Assembly (NCBI RefSeq): GCF_050947875.1
Contig: NC_134570.1
Coordinates: 243,776,584 to 243,840,583 of the forward strand
Direction of reading: 5' to 3'
DNA length: 64,000 nucleotides
From: Dermacentor variabilis
Taxonomy: Eukaryota > Arthropoda > Arachnida > Ixodida > Ixodidae
Shown one piece after another: positions 9,843-19,974 of this stretch (its first letter is position 1; the number at the start of each line of letters is the position of its first letter). A model generated the notes under the pieces. That model had not been told where the DNA came from. It made no database searches and saw nothing but the letters and a program-made list of their open reading frames with translations. Made by a program: the position numbers and the translations under genes.

Positions 9843-10256
9843 TTAAGGCGCACCACGTGGACCACTTCAGATCGTGCGCGGCGCCGCTTTGAATGCGAAA
9901 TGCCGTCTGGCACGAACTCATAGTCCAGAGCGCCAATACGTCGGATGACCTTGTAGGGTCCGAAATAGCGTCGGAGTAGTTTCTCACTGAGTCCTCGTCG
10001 GCGTATCAGGGTCCAGACCCAAACACGGTCGCCAGGTTGGTACTCGACGAAGCGTCGTCTGAGGTTGTAGTGTCGGCTGTCGGTCCTCTGCTGGCTCTTG
10101 ATTCGCAGGCGGGCGAGCTGTCGGGCTTCTTCGGCGCGCTAGAGATAGCTAGCGACGTCAACATTCTCTTCGTCAGTTACGTGCGGCAGCATGGCGTCAA
10201 GCGTCGTCGTCGGGTTCCTGGCGTAAACCAGCTTAAACGGCGTGATCTGAGTGGCT
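9843..10256 (-). pseudogene. pol: Integrase C-terminus of Ty3 family B, copy 1
   Basis: Minus-strand sequence corresponds to the end of pol in copy 2 (11413-11830): a Tyr/Arg-rich stretch from a pattern like RHYNLRRRF, a WVWTLIRR motif, LRRYFGPYKVIRRIG (GPY/F module) and the tail ending near the VVHVVRLKPF motif. Only this end of the protein is present, with shifts in frame. It cannot work alone. Confidence 0.7.
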
Positions 10257-10269
10257 TGTGCTGTCAAAT

Positions 10270-10894
10270 ACATCTGCTGTACGCTGCACTGATTGGTCCA
10301 AATTCTCTACATTTGTCGAAGAGTACTGCGGAGACATGACTCCACCATCTGATATAGAAGACATTATTGTATCATCAGTGCAGAAGACAACTAAGTTCAT
10401 TAGTGCACCTACATCCAGAACGGCGATTGATATTGAATATGAACGGCTCCGAGCCATCCGTCGTAGAGCGGAAAGGAAGGTTAGGCGAACTCAGTCGCCA
10501 TTAGACCTTGTCTTATGTCGACGAACTCAACGAAAAATGCGGCGTCACCTTCAAAAATGGGAAAACAACGGTGGAGGACCTTCTGTTCGTCTCTGGATCC
10601 TCGAAAGCCAATCTCTAGGGTCTGGCAGATAGTACGAAGCCTTCGTGCCTCTCCTCAGCAAAAACATCCTTTCCGTGCTCTAGCATTTCACCAATCTCTG
10701 ACGGAAGAGCAGGTTGCCGAAGACTTCTGTAAGAGAGTCACCCGCACCGATGTTTCAGCATGTCCAACATTGGATCGACCCGTGCTACCTCCTAAAGATG
10801 ATCGTCTTGACTTTCCTTTCACGATGCCGGAATGAAAGCTGCACTTGCTGCGTCGAGACGATCTTCTGCCCCTGGACCTGACGGTATTTCATAT
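10270..10894 (+). pseudogene. ORF2 linker and RT start of LINE L1
   Basis: After the Ty3 fragment the LINE reads CTDWSKFSTFVEEY, a charged linker (RAIRRRAERKVRR) and, after a frameshift near 10560, KPISRVWQIVRSL and an RT domain 0/1 start APGPDGISY at 10868-10894. A frameshift at about 10835 lies between. The last codon TAT of Tyr is part of the ATAT target site into which the second Ty3 copy inserted. RT resumes at 14474. Confidence 0.75.
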
Positions 10895-11312
10895 TGTCAC
10901 GTAGTGGTGACGTAGAAGAACACAGTAGCAATACTGTGAACGAGAAAACTAACTTTTATTGGGCGAACTTGTGCCCACAAAACAGGCTACACTTATAGCA
11001 CAACGAAAGCGGCCAACACAGTCGGCGATCGTCGGAAATCTGATCAGCGGGTCAAGCGCGTCGGCTTTTATAGAGCAGTCATCGAATGTTCCAGACTAAT
11101 CGTTGGGACCCGCGTGACTTCCACAGAGTTCTACACCATTCGCGTCAGGCGATGAAATCAGATAACACAAGGTTCGGCGACAATAGACCGCGGATAGAAG
11201 CATCGATAACTTTCCAGAAACTTCGGATACATGCAGGCGCGTCCCGCGCTGTGTGATAGCATTTGTTAGGCGGCGAAGCGTGGACGCCCGATAAAGATGA
11301 GTACACGTGTCA
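10895..11312 (-). repeat. 3' LTR of Ty3 family B, copy 2 (418 bp)
   Basis: On the + strand TGTCACGTAGTGGTGACG...CACGTGTCA. It matches copy 1 at 9307-9722 with a few percent differences. Confidence 0.9.
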
Positions 11313-11330
11313 ATACCCCCCTCTTAAAAA
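11313..11330 (-). promoter_or_regulatory. Polypurine tract of Ty3 family B, copy 2
   Basis: The minus strand reads AAGAGGGGGGTATT immediately before the LTR, a typical plus-strand primer site. The same string is at 9723-9737 in copy 1. Confidence 0.6.
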
Positions 11331-11412
11331 AAGCATCGACCCGATGCTGCAACCAAACGAAAGTAATAAACAAAAGCACTCGTAGCAAAGAAAACAAAAA
11401 TAACGAAGCTCG

Positions 11413-13420
11413 TCAGCGTCCGTAAAAGGGTTTAAGGCGCACCACGTGGACCACTTCAGATCGTGCGCGGCGCCGCTGTGAATGCGAAATGCCGTCTGGC
11501 GCGACCTCATAGTCAAGAGCGCCAATACGTCGGATGACCTTGTAGGGCCCGAAATAGCGTCGCAGTAGCTTCTCACTGAGTCCTCGTCGGCGTATCGGCG
11601 TCCATACCCAAACACGGTCGCCGGGCTGGTACTCGACGAAGCGTCGTCGGAGGTTGTAGTGTCGGCTGTCGGTCCTCTGCTGGTTCTTGATCCGCAGGCG
11701 GGCGAGCTGGCGGGCTTCTTCGGCGCGCTGGAGATAGATAGCGACGTCAAGATTGTCCTCGTCAGTGACGTGGGGCAGCATGGCGTCGAGCGTCGTCGTC
11801 GGGTTTCTGCCGTAGACCAGCTTAAATGGCGTGATCTGTGTTGTTTCTTGCACCGCCGTGTTGTAAGCGAATGTTACATACGGCAGGACCGCGTCCCACG
11901 TCTTGTGCTCAACGTCGACGTACATCGCTAGCATGTCGGCGAGGGTCTTATTCAGGCGCTCCGTGAGACCATTCGTTTGCGGATGGTAGGCAGTTGTCCT
12001 CCTGTGGCTTGTCTGGCTATATTGCAGAATGGCTTGGGTGAGCTCTGCTGTAAAAGCCGTTCCTCTGTCGGTGATGAGGACTTCTGGGGCGCCATGTCGC
12101 AGCAGGATGTTCTCGACGAAAAATTTCGCCACCTCGGCTGCGCTGCCTTTCGGTAGAGCTTTTGTTTCAGCGAAGCGGGTGAGATAGTCCGTCGCCACGA
12201 CGATCCACTTATTCCCGGATGTTGACGTCGGAAACGGCCCCAACAAATCCATCCCAATCTGCTCGAATGGTCGACGAGGAGGTTCGATCGGCTGTAGTAA
12301 CCCTGCTAGCCTTGTCGGTGGTGTCTTGCGTCGTTGACTGTCTCGGCATGTCTTGACGTAACGGGCGACGTCGGCGGTCAGACGCGGCCAGTAATACCTT
12401 TCATGTATCCTCGACAGCGTCCGGGAGAATCCGAGGTGCCCAGCAGTTGGATCGTCGTGTACGGCGTGCAGTACTTCTGGACGCAGCGCCGACGGAACAA
12501 GAAGGTAGTTGGCGCGGACTGGTGAGAAGTTTTTCTTCACAAGTAGGTTGTTTTGAAGCGTGAACGAAGATAATCCACGCTTAAATGCCCTAGGGACAAC
12601 GTCGGTGTGCCCTTCCAAATACTCGACAAGGGCTTTTAGCTCCGGGTCCCCTCGTTGTTGATCGGCGAAGTCTTCCGCGCTCATTATTCCAACGAAGGCG
12701 TCGTCATCCTCGTTATCTTGCGGCGGCGGGTCAATGGGGGCGCGTGATAGGCAATCGGCATCTGAGTGTTTTCGTCCGGACTTGTATGTTACAGTGATGT
12801 CGTGTTCTTGTAGTCTGAGGCTCCACCGTGCCAGCCGTCCTGAAGGGTCTTTTAAGTTAGCTAGCCAACACAACGCGTGATGGTCGCTGACTACTCTGAA
12901 TGGCCTGCCATATAGGTAGGGGCGAAATTTCGCTGTAGCCCAAACGATGGCGAGGCATTCCTTTTCCGTTGTGGAATAATTGCCTTCCGCTTTTGACAGC
13001 GACCGGCTAGCGTAAGCTATCACGTGTTCATGTCCATCTTTTCTCTGGACTAGGACGGCACCGAGGCCTAGGCTACTGGCGTCAGTGTGGATTTCCGTAT
13101 CGGCGTGCTCGTCGAAGTGCGCAAGTACGGGCGGCGACTGCATGCGTCGTTTGAGTTCTTCAAATGCGTCGGCCTGCGGCGTTTCCCACTTGAACTCGAC
13201 GTCACATTTAGTTAGCTGTGTCAGCGGCTCAGCATTGCGTGAAAAGTCCTTGACAAATCGCCTGTAGTAGGCACACATCCCAAGAAATCTACGCACTGCC
13301 TTCTTGTCGGTGGGCTGCGGGAACTTTGCGATGGCAGCTGTCTTCTGCGGGTCGGGGCGGACTCCAGACTTGCTGATGACGTGGCCTAGGAACAGAAGCT
13401 CATCGTAGGCGAAGCGGCAC
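11413..13420 (-). pseudogene. pol: Pol C-terminal two thirds of Ty3 family B copy 2: RT end, RNase H, integrase
   Basis: Open minus-strand frame of more than 620 codons. It has RFLGMCAYYRRF (RT connection), TDASSLGLGAVL and EKECLAIVW and VVSDHHALCW (RNase H), the integrase finger, GMDLLGPFP, ITDRGTAF, YHPQTNGLTERLNKT (DDE) and LLRRYFGPYKVIRR (GPY/F). In the HHCC finger the last expected Cys is Ser (CRDSQRRK where other copies have CxxCQRRK), which should damage zinc binding. A small indel near 13420 separates this frame from the RT palm: the bases after LTLKP lack one nucleotide relative to the usual PEKC. Confidence 0.85.
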
Positions 13421-13421
13421 T

Positions 13422-14252
13422 TTATGGCTTCAGAGTGAGGCCTGATGACTTGATGGCCTCGAGTACTGTTGCAAGCCGCCTAAGGTGATCGTCGAAATTT
13501 CCAGCGAAGACAACGACGTCATCCAAGTAAACGAGACAGGTCTGCCACTTCAATCCTGCTAAAACCGTGTCCATCACGCGCTGGAACGTTGCAGGCGCCG
13601 AGCACAGTCCAAATGGCATAACCTTGAACTCGTAGAGGCCGTCTGGGGTGATGGAGGCGGTCTTTTCGCGATCTCTTTCGTCGACTTCTATTTGCCAATA
13701 GCCAGACTTGAGGTCCATCGACGAGAAGTATTTAGCGTTGCAGAGCCGATCCAATGCGTCGTCTATCCGTGGGAGGGGGTATACATCCTTCTTCGTGATC
13801 TTGTTCAGTCGACGATAATCGACACAGAAACGTAGGGTTCCGTCCTTTTTCTTTACCAGGACAACAGGGGATGCCCACGGGCTTTTCGACGGCTGGATGA
13901 TGTCGTCGCGCAGGATTTCGTCGACTTGTTCTCTTATAGCTTCACGTTCCCGCGTCGAAACTCGGTAAGGGCTCTGGCGTAGTGGTCGAGCGCACTCTTC
14001 GGTTATTATGCGATGCTTTGCGACTGGTGTTTGTCGAATCCTCGATGACGCCGAAAAACAGCCTTTGTATCGTCGAAGCAGACTTCTGAGCTGTTGCTGC
14101 TTAATCGCGGGGAGACTTGGATTTATGTCGAAGTCTGGCTCGGGAACTACGGTCGTCGGGGTAGATGCGACAGAATCCGAGAGGACAAACGCATCGCTGG
14201 TTTCCTGAATTTCCTCGATGTATGCGATCGTCGTGCCCTTGTTGATGTGCAA
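13422..14252 (-). pseudogene. pol: Pol N-terminal part of Ty3 family B copy 2: RT fingers and palm
   Basis: Minus-strand frame of 276 codons with [74 protein letters not shown] and the catalytic YLDDVVVF. All core RT motifs to the active site are intact. It ends in TAA after LTLKP because of a 1-nt loss. Upstream, the frame runs directly into LTR sequence at 14253, so the protease and Gag have been deleted and the first Met codons shown are internal to the original protein. Confidence 0.85.
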
Positions 14253-14469
14253 CTAATCGTTGGGACCCGCGTGCCTTCCACAGAGTTCTACACCATTCGC
14301 GTCAGGCGATGAAATCAGATAACACAAGGTTCGGCGACAATAGACCGCGGATAGAAGCATCGATAACTTTCCAGAAACTTCGGATACATGCAGGCGCGTC
14401 CCGCGCTGTGTGATAGCATTTGTTAGGCGGCGAAGCGTGGACGCCCGATAAAGATAAGTACACGTGTCA
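14253..14469 (-). repeat. Truncated 5' LTR of Ty3 family B copy 2 (217 bp)
   Basis: Equivalent to 11096-11312 of the other LTR. It ends abruptly at CTAATCG, where pol sequence begins. The outer terminus and ATAT duplication are intact. Confidence 0.85.
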
Positions 14470-14473
14470 ATAT

Positions 14474-15448
14474 ACTGCTCTGTGCCAACTTGGGCTGCAA
14501 GGTCGGAAAGTCCTGCTGTCATACTATAACGCCACGTGGTCATCCAGCACAGTCCCGAAGCAGTGGAAAACCAGCCGTTTGGTGGCCCTCCTAAAGCCAG
14601 GAAAATCGCCTTAAGAAATGTCATCTTACCGGCCAGTAGCTTTAGCTAGCTGTGTCGGTAAGGTGATAGAACGGATGGTGCTCAGTAGATTAGAATGGTG
14701 CATGGAAAAGAATGACCTTTATCCTGAAATGATGGCCGGATTTAGAAGTGGCCGGTCTGCAATAGATGGGGTCATTGGTCTCGTGTCCACGATCGAACAC
14801 AAAAAAAAGCGACACCAACTTGTAGGAGCAGTTTTCTTAGACATAAAAGGAGCTTATGACAATGTACTGCACGAAGCCATTCTTGATGCCCTCAGTAATT
14901 TAGGCATCGGCGGCCGTCTCTACATGTGGATTGAAAATTACCTAGATGGTCGTACAGTCTCCATGTCCACGAATGATGGCGAAACGACAAGACACGCTGT
15001 GGTCCGTGGAGTGCCTCAAGGAGGAGTCCTCAGCCCGACTCTTTTCAATGTTGCCCTTATTGGCTTTGCGGAAATAATTGCTGATACAGTACGCATCAGT
15101 ACCTACGCAGACGACATATGCATATGGGCATCCGCAGTCACGCGACCGCAAATTTCTGCCAGATTGCAGCGACCTGTTTCTTTAACGTCTCAGTACATGC
15201 AGTGCCAAGGACTGGAGCTGGCCCCAGACAAGTGCGCTGCGATAGCGTTCACACGGAAGCTTATGTGTTGGTATCCAATTATGATCAATGGAAATGCCAT
15301 CCCATATGTCACCCACCACAAATACCTTGGCGTTGTCATTGACCGCGCTGTTTCATGGTCGAAACATGTGGCAATGTTAAAGAAAAAAATTAACTGGGCT
15401 TGCTCACGTTTTTCGCGTTTTGGCCGGTATGAAGTGCGGTCCATCTGA
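14474..15448 (+). pseudogene. ORF2 reverse transcriptase domain of LINE L1
   Basis: Resumes the RT after the Ty3 insertion. Motifs: VALLKPGKSP near 14585, YRPVALASCVGKVIERM at 14620, FRSGRSAIDGV, FLDIKGAYDNV near 14840, VPQGGVLSPTLFN near 15013 and the catalytic TYADDICIW near 15100, then the thumb (LGVVIDRAVSW). A stop or frameshift after KSPLRN near 14614 and another at 15446 break it. The RT copies LINE RNA at the nicked target. Confidence 0.85.
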
Positions 15449-16604
15449 GCATTCGCTACTCCGGCTGTACCAGGCTCTCTACGTCGGATACATTCGGTAT
15501 AGCCTGCCAGCTTTATAAAGTATGAGCCCGTCATGTTTGCGTACGCTGGAAAGTGCCCAGGCACAGATGCTGAAAACATGTCTCGGTGTTCCACGATGCA
15601 CCTCAACCCACGGAACAATAGAGGAGGCTCGCGTCACCCCTTTACCTGTCTATCTACAATGCGAACCTCTTCGAGTATTCCTGCGACTGCTTTGCCGTCA
15701 TGGACACCATCCCTTGTCGACATTACCCGATATACGGCTGGACTCCACTTTTTCAAGAGCCGTTAAATGCCAAGAATCGGCCATACCAGCATACTTTGCC
15801 CCGGCTGACCTTCCACATATGCCCCCATGGGTAATGTCCAAAATACCGGTACGTCCATCTATTCCCGGAATTTCTAAAAAATCGCGAATACCTATCGTCG
15901 GCCACAGACATTTTACACTTGAATATATATCGAAAGAATATGACTCCTCGGTGAGCGTGTATACAGACGGATCGGTCTCGTCGTATGCGTCTGGTGGCTT
16001 TCGTCGTGCCTGCGCATCAAGTCATTCGAAGGTTTCGTCTGCATAACAAGACGACTACAACATCTACTGAACTAGTGGTAATCAGAGAGGCCGTTCAATA
16101 TATTTCGCGACAGCCTCCTCAAATAAGGACAGTCTTAAGTGACGCAAAATCGACTCAACTACTTAGAGTGGTGTTGAAAGAAAGCGCTTACAGAGCGTTG
16201 GCTCTTCAAACTGCCGAGCTCTACACTTTAGCGCAAGAAAACGGCCACCACATCACATTTCAGTGGATTCCCAGCCACTGTGGTATACAGGGCAACGAAC
16301 TGGCCGACGCCGAAGCGAAGAAAGCACTCGAAGAACGAGAGACACTGCTTTCAATTCCTTTTTCAAGAGCGGACGCCAACTGTCTCCTCTCCAGTGTCAT
16401 TAGAAAATTGACAGCAAAGCACTGGGAGAATCCAGATAATCGCCACAGACGACTCCAGAGATTGGACCCTACCATGAATTTGAGGCTACCACCGAAAATT
16501 CAACGAAAATGTGCCAGTCTTCTGCACAGACTAAGGCTGGGGGTAGCGTTTACGCGCGGATACGTGCACCTCATGCGACGCACCGAGTCTCCACACTCTT
16601 AGGA
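15449..16604 (+). pseudogene. ORF2 C-terminal region and RNase H of LINE L1
   Basis: After a frameshift the connection continues (SAQAQMLKTCLGVPRCTST). RNase H begins with VYTDGSVSS near 15957, followed after another frameshift by STELVVIREAV (Glu), VLSDAKSTQL (Asp) and PSHCGIQGNELAD (His and last acid) near 16270-16305. The order and spacing match the RNase H of I/Jockey-type LINEs. The protein would remove RNA from hybrids. At least three frameshifts are present, and the ORF end lies near 16740 in yet another frame. Confidence 0.8.
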
Positions 16605-16740
16605 GTGCAATGTGACTGAGACTATATTCACCGCAGTCGGAGGACGTTATTTTAGGCCCTTGGCCAGATGCTCAATCGAGTTTCAAGGCCATCCAGGCAT
16701 TACTGAACTTTTTTAGGAATTACGGGCTTGAATTGCAGAC

Positions 16741-16931
16741 TTTGAGCATGCCAAATTGCTTGCCATATGTTCTACATCATCCTTCTATCGTCATCGTCAC
16801 CCATCATGCACCTCTATCTTCCCTCTTTCTTTCCCTCGTCCCCTTCCCCCAATGCCGAGTAGCTGGCTAGAGGAATATACCTCAGGCCGACCTCCCAGCA
16901 TTTCATATCATTAAACTTCTCACTCTGTCCC
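16741..16931 (+). other. 3' untranslated end of LINE L1
   Basis: Pyrimidine-rich sequence with no coding capacity between the ORF2 end and the right target duplication. It ends ...ATTAAACTTCTCACTCTGTCCC-type sequence with no poly(A) tail. Confidence 0.6.
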
Positions 16932-19574
16932 AACGCAGTCGCAGGCCACAGTGGTCCACGGCTGGCTTCCATACTGAGCTTATCTGGAGAGCGAAAAAGT
17001 AGATGCCTTCCTAATTGTTATCTCGCTTATGTCGTTTTATAGCGGGAAATGACCGGTTCCACAGAAGACTACGGCATTTGCAGTCTCAGTTGACTCACGG
17101 CGCAGACGGAGAAGTGTGGAGCGCTGACACGCGCCCCCCGTCAAGGTAACCACGCTAGCACGTCGCGAAGTTCAACGCATTTGCAGGCCACAGTCTTCCA
17201 CGGCTGGGTTCCGAACTGGGCTTATCTGGAGGGCGAAAAACTAAATGCATGCTCAATTCCCAGCTCCCTCATGTCCTCTCGCTGCTACCTAATGTCCGGT
17301 TCTACCGACGACTACGGCTTTTGTAGTCCCACTTGGCTCCCGGAACAGACGGAGAAGCGTTGAACGGATAAGCACGCCCCCGCCGAGGCAACCAAGGTAG
17401 CACGTTGAGAAATTCAACACAGTCGCAGGCCACAGTGGTCCATGGCTGGTTCCCGTTCCGTGCTTATCTGGTGGGCGACAAAGTAGACGCACGCTCAATT
17501 GTGCGCTTCCTCATGTCGTCTCGCTGCCGCAAAATGACCGCTTCAACTGACAACTACGGCTTTTGTAGTCTCGGCTGTTCGCGCGGATGGAGAAGCGTTG
17601 AGCGGAGACACACGCTCCCCACCAAGGCAACACGGTAGCACGTTGCGAAGATCAACGCAGTCGCAGTTCACAGTGGTCCGCGGCTGGATTCCGGTCCGTG
17701 CGTATGTGTAGGGCGAAAAAGTAGACGGACGCTCAATTGTGCGCTCCCTCATGTCGTCTCGCTCGTCTCGCGGCCGCAAAATGACCGCTTCGACCGGTAA
17801 CTGCGGCTTTTGTAGTCTAGGCTCCCGGCGCAGACGGAGAAACGTGGAGCGGAGGCACACGCCCCCCGACGAGGCAACCACGGTCGCACATAGCGTAATT
17901 CAACGCAGTCGGAGGCGACAGTGGTCCACGACCTGGATTCCGTTCCGGGCTCATCTGGAGGGCGAAAAAGTAGATTCACGTTCAAGTCTTTGCTCCCTCC
18001 TGTCTTCTTCATACCGCCAAATGACCGCTTCCACCGACCACGGCTTTTGTAGTCCTAATTGGCTCCAGTCGAAGACATAGAAGCGTTGAGTGGAGGCACA
18101 CTCCCCACGCCAAGGCAGCACGGTAACGTTGCGAAGTTCAACGCATTTGGAGGCCACATTGGTCCCCGGCTGGATTCCGTTCCGGGCTTATCTAGAGGGT
18201 GAAAAAGTAGATGCATGCTCTATTCCTCGCTCCCTCATTTTGTCTCGCTGCTGCAAAATGAGAGCCTCCACTGATGACAATGGCTTTTGTAGTCTGAATT
18301 GGCTCCGGACGCAATCGGATAAGCGTTAAGCGGAGACGCATGCCCCCCGCCAAGGGAACCGCAGAAGCACGTTGTGAAATTCAACGCAGTCGCAGGCCAC
18401 AGTGGTCCACGGCTGGATTCCGCTCCGGGCGTATCTGGAGGGCGGAAAAGTAGATGCATGCTGAATTCCCCGCTCCCTCGTGTCCTCTTGCTGCCACATA
18501 ATGTCCGCTTCCACCGACGACTACGGCATTTGTAGTCTCAATTGGCTCCCGGCGCAGACGGAGAAACGTTGAGCGGAGGCACACGCCGCCCGACTAGGCA
18601 ACCACGGTAGCACATTGCGCAGTTCAACGCAGTCGCAGGCCACAGTGGTCCACGGCTGGATTCCGTACCTGGCTTATCTGGAGGGCAAAGAAGTAGAATC
18701 ACGCTCAATTCAATAAAAGTTCATTGTTTGTCTGTCACGCTCAATTCTTCGCTCCCCATGTCTTCTTAATACCGCCATATCACCGCTTCCACCGACGACT
18801 ACGGCTTTTGTAGTCCTAATTGGTTCCAACGGTAGACGGAGAAGCGTTCAGCAGAGGTACACTCCCCACGCGAAGGCAACACGGTAGTAAGTTGCGAAGT
18901 TCAACGCATTTGCAGGCCACAGTGGTCTACAGCTGGATTCAGTTCTGTGCTTATCTACAGGGCGAAAAAGTAGGTGCATGATGAATTCTTCGCTCCCTCA
19001 TTTTGTCTCGCTGCCGCAAAGTGACCGCTTCCACCGACGACTACAATTTTTGTAGTCCCAGTTGGCTCTGGGATAAGACGTAGAAGCGTTCAGCGAAGGC
19101 ACGCGCCCCCTGACGAGATAACCACGGTAGCACGTTGCGAAATTCAATGCACTCGCAGGCCACAGTGGTCCACGGCTGGATTCTGTGCCGGGCTTATCTG
19201 GAGGACGAAAAAGTAGATGCACGGTCAAATTTTTTCTCCCTTATGTCGTATTTATAGCGCCAAATGACCGCTTCCACCGACCACTACGGCATTTGCATTC
19301 TCAATTGACTCCCGGCGCAGAGGAAGAACTGTTGAGCGGAGGCACACGCCCCCCGCCAAGGCAACACGGTAGCCCATTGCGAAGTTCAACACAGTCGCAG
19401 GCCACAGTGGTCCACGGTTGGATTCCATTTGGGGCTTACATAGAGGGAGAAAAAGTAGACCCACGCTCAATTATGCACTCCCTCATGTCGTTTCGCTGCC
19501 GCAAAATGACCACTTCCACCGAAGACTACAGCTTTTGTTGTCTCAAGTGGCTCTCGGCGCAGTCGGAGAAGTGT
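16932..19574 (+). repeat. Satellite array, about 11 units of about 242 bp
   Basis: CAACGCAGTCGCAGG or a variant recurs near 16932, 17174, 17417, 17654, 17902, 18141, 18383, 18626, 18902, 19146 and 19388. Units fall into two linked-variant types: AACCACGG with CGCAGTCGCAGG, and AACACGG with CGCATTTGCAGG (the latter near 17174, 18141 and 18902). Each unit carries the GACTAC/GTAGTC inverted repeat. Short ORFs in the array are frame coincidences, since the period is not a multiple of three. The first 8 bp are the right target duplication of LINE L1. Confidence 0.92.
18700..18747. repeat. 24-bp micro-insertion with 12-bp flanking duplication
   Basis: CACGCTCAATTC occurs at 18700-18711 and 18736-18747 around a 24-bp stretch beginning AATAAAAGTTCATTG that is absent from other satellite units. 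This looks like a severely 5'-truncated retroposed tail. Confidence 0.6.
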
Positions 19575-19576
19575 GC

Positions 19577-19858
19577 GCAGTCCAGCGGGGCCCTTGAACG
19601 GCGCTGACGGAAAGAAACGCTCTGTCTCTTTTTTAGGCAATCCGTCGGCCCTGCACGGGAACGAGATGCGGCACGGCAAGGAGCAACAAAAGATGCAGTG
19701 ATCATCGTAGCCGGATGACGTCATTATCGGCAGCGAATGAGCAAGTGACAACCGGGACCCTTAACGCTTTAAAAGAGACGCGGATCATCGCATCGTTGCA
19801 GTCCAGCGGGGCCCTTGAACGGCGCTGACGGAAAGAAGCGCTCTGTCTCTTTTTTAGG
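19577..19858 (+). promoter_or_regulatory. Tandem promoter monomers of the CR1-like LINE (221-bp period)
   Basis: GCAGTCCAGCGGGGCCCTTG occurs at 19577 and 19798. Between them is GCTTTAAAAGAGACG, a TATA-like box about 30 bp before the second copy, so each monomer would start transcription at the head of the next. Both copies share sequence to CTCTTTTTTAGG and diverge right after it. Confidence 0.6.
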
Positions 19859-19974
19859 TATGAACTCTGAATCCTTTTCATCTTGCTTGTTTTAATCAAA
19901 GGGGCGTTGCTGGACTGCACTTCTGCTTTGTTTGTACTGTTGTTTCGCTCTTTGACTTTGCTGACGCGAGTGAA

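Larger units (their letters stand above)
9307..10256 (-). mobile_element. 3' fragment of a Ty3 element (family B, copy 1)
   Basis: On the minus strand it has the end of pol (about 10256-9843), a polypurine tract and a 3' LTR (9722-9307). It is about 90 percent similar by eye to the corresponding part of the copy at 10895-14469. The 5' part is missing: homology to the second copy stops near 10250, and LINE ORF2 resumes a little later, with some codons after SDHF apparently lost. I could not find a target duplication, so a deletion followed insertion. Confidence 0.8.
10895..14469 (-). mobile_element. Ty3 element family B, copy 2, internally deleted
   Basis: Flanked by ATAT at 10891-10894 and 14470-14473; removal rejoins LINE ORF2 in frame (GISY followed by TALCQLG). 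On the minus strand the order is a 217-bp remnant of the 5' LTR (14469-14253), pol (14252-11413), polypurine tract and a complete 3' LTR (11312-10895). The rest of the 5' LTR, primer site, Gag and protease are missing, so LTR and pol are fused directly. Confidence 0.9.
5790..16931 (+). mobile_element. RNase H-type non-LTR retrotransposon (LINE L1) with three nested insertions
   Basis: Two-ORF LINE: ORF1 with zinc knuckles, then ORF2 with AP endonuclease, RT and RNase H, the order of the I/Jockey/R1 group. Flanked by an 8-bp duplication (AACGCAGT) within satellite DNA. The nested blocks are 6155-7640, 9307-about 10256 and 10895-14469; without them the LINE is about 5.1 kb. There is no long poly(A); the 3' end is ...TTCTCACTCTGTCCC. 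Frameshifts and stops in both ORFs show that it is no longer active. Confidence 0.9.

Noticed and set aside
16932..19574. CRISPR-like array
   Set aside because: The units are about 242 bp and abut without unique spacers, in a eukaryotic setting. This is satellite DNA.
17181..19607. Many 60-140 aa ORFs in the satellite arrays, sharing phrases such as TEKR and EGEKVDA
   Set aside because: They arise because the repeat unit happens to be open in places. The period is not a multiple of three, frames change from unit to unit, and stops recur at the same site.
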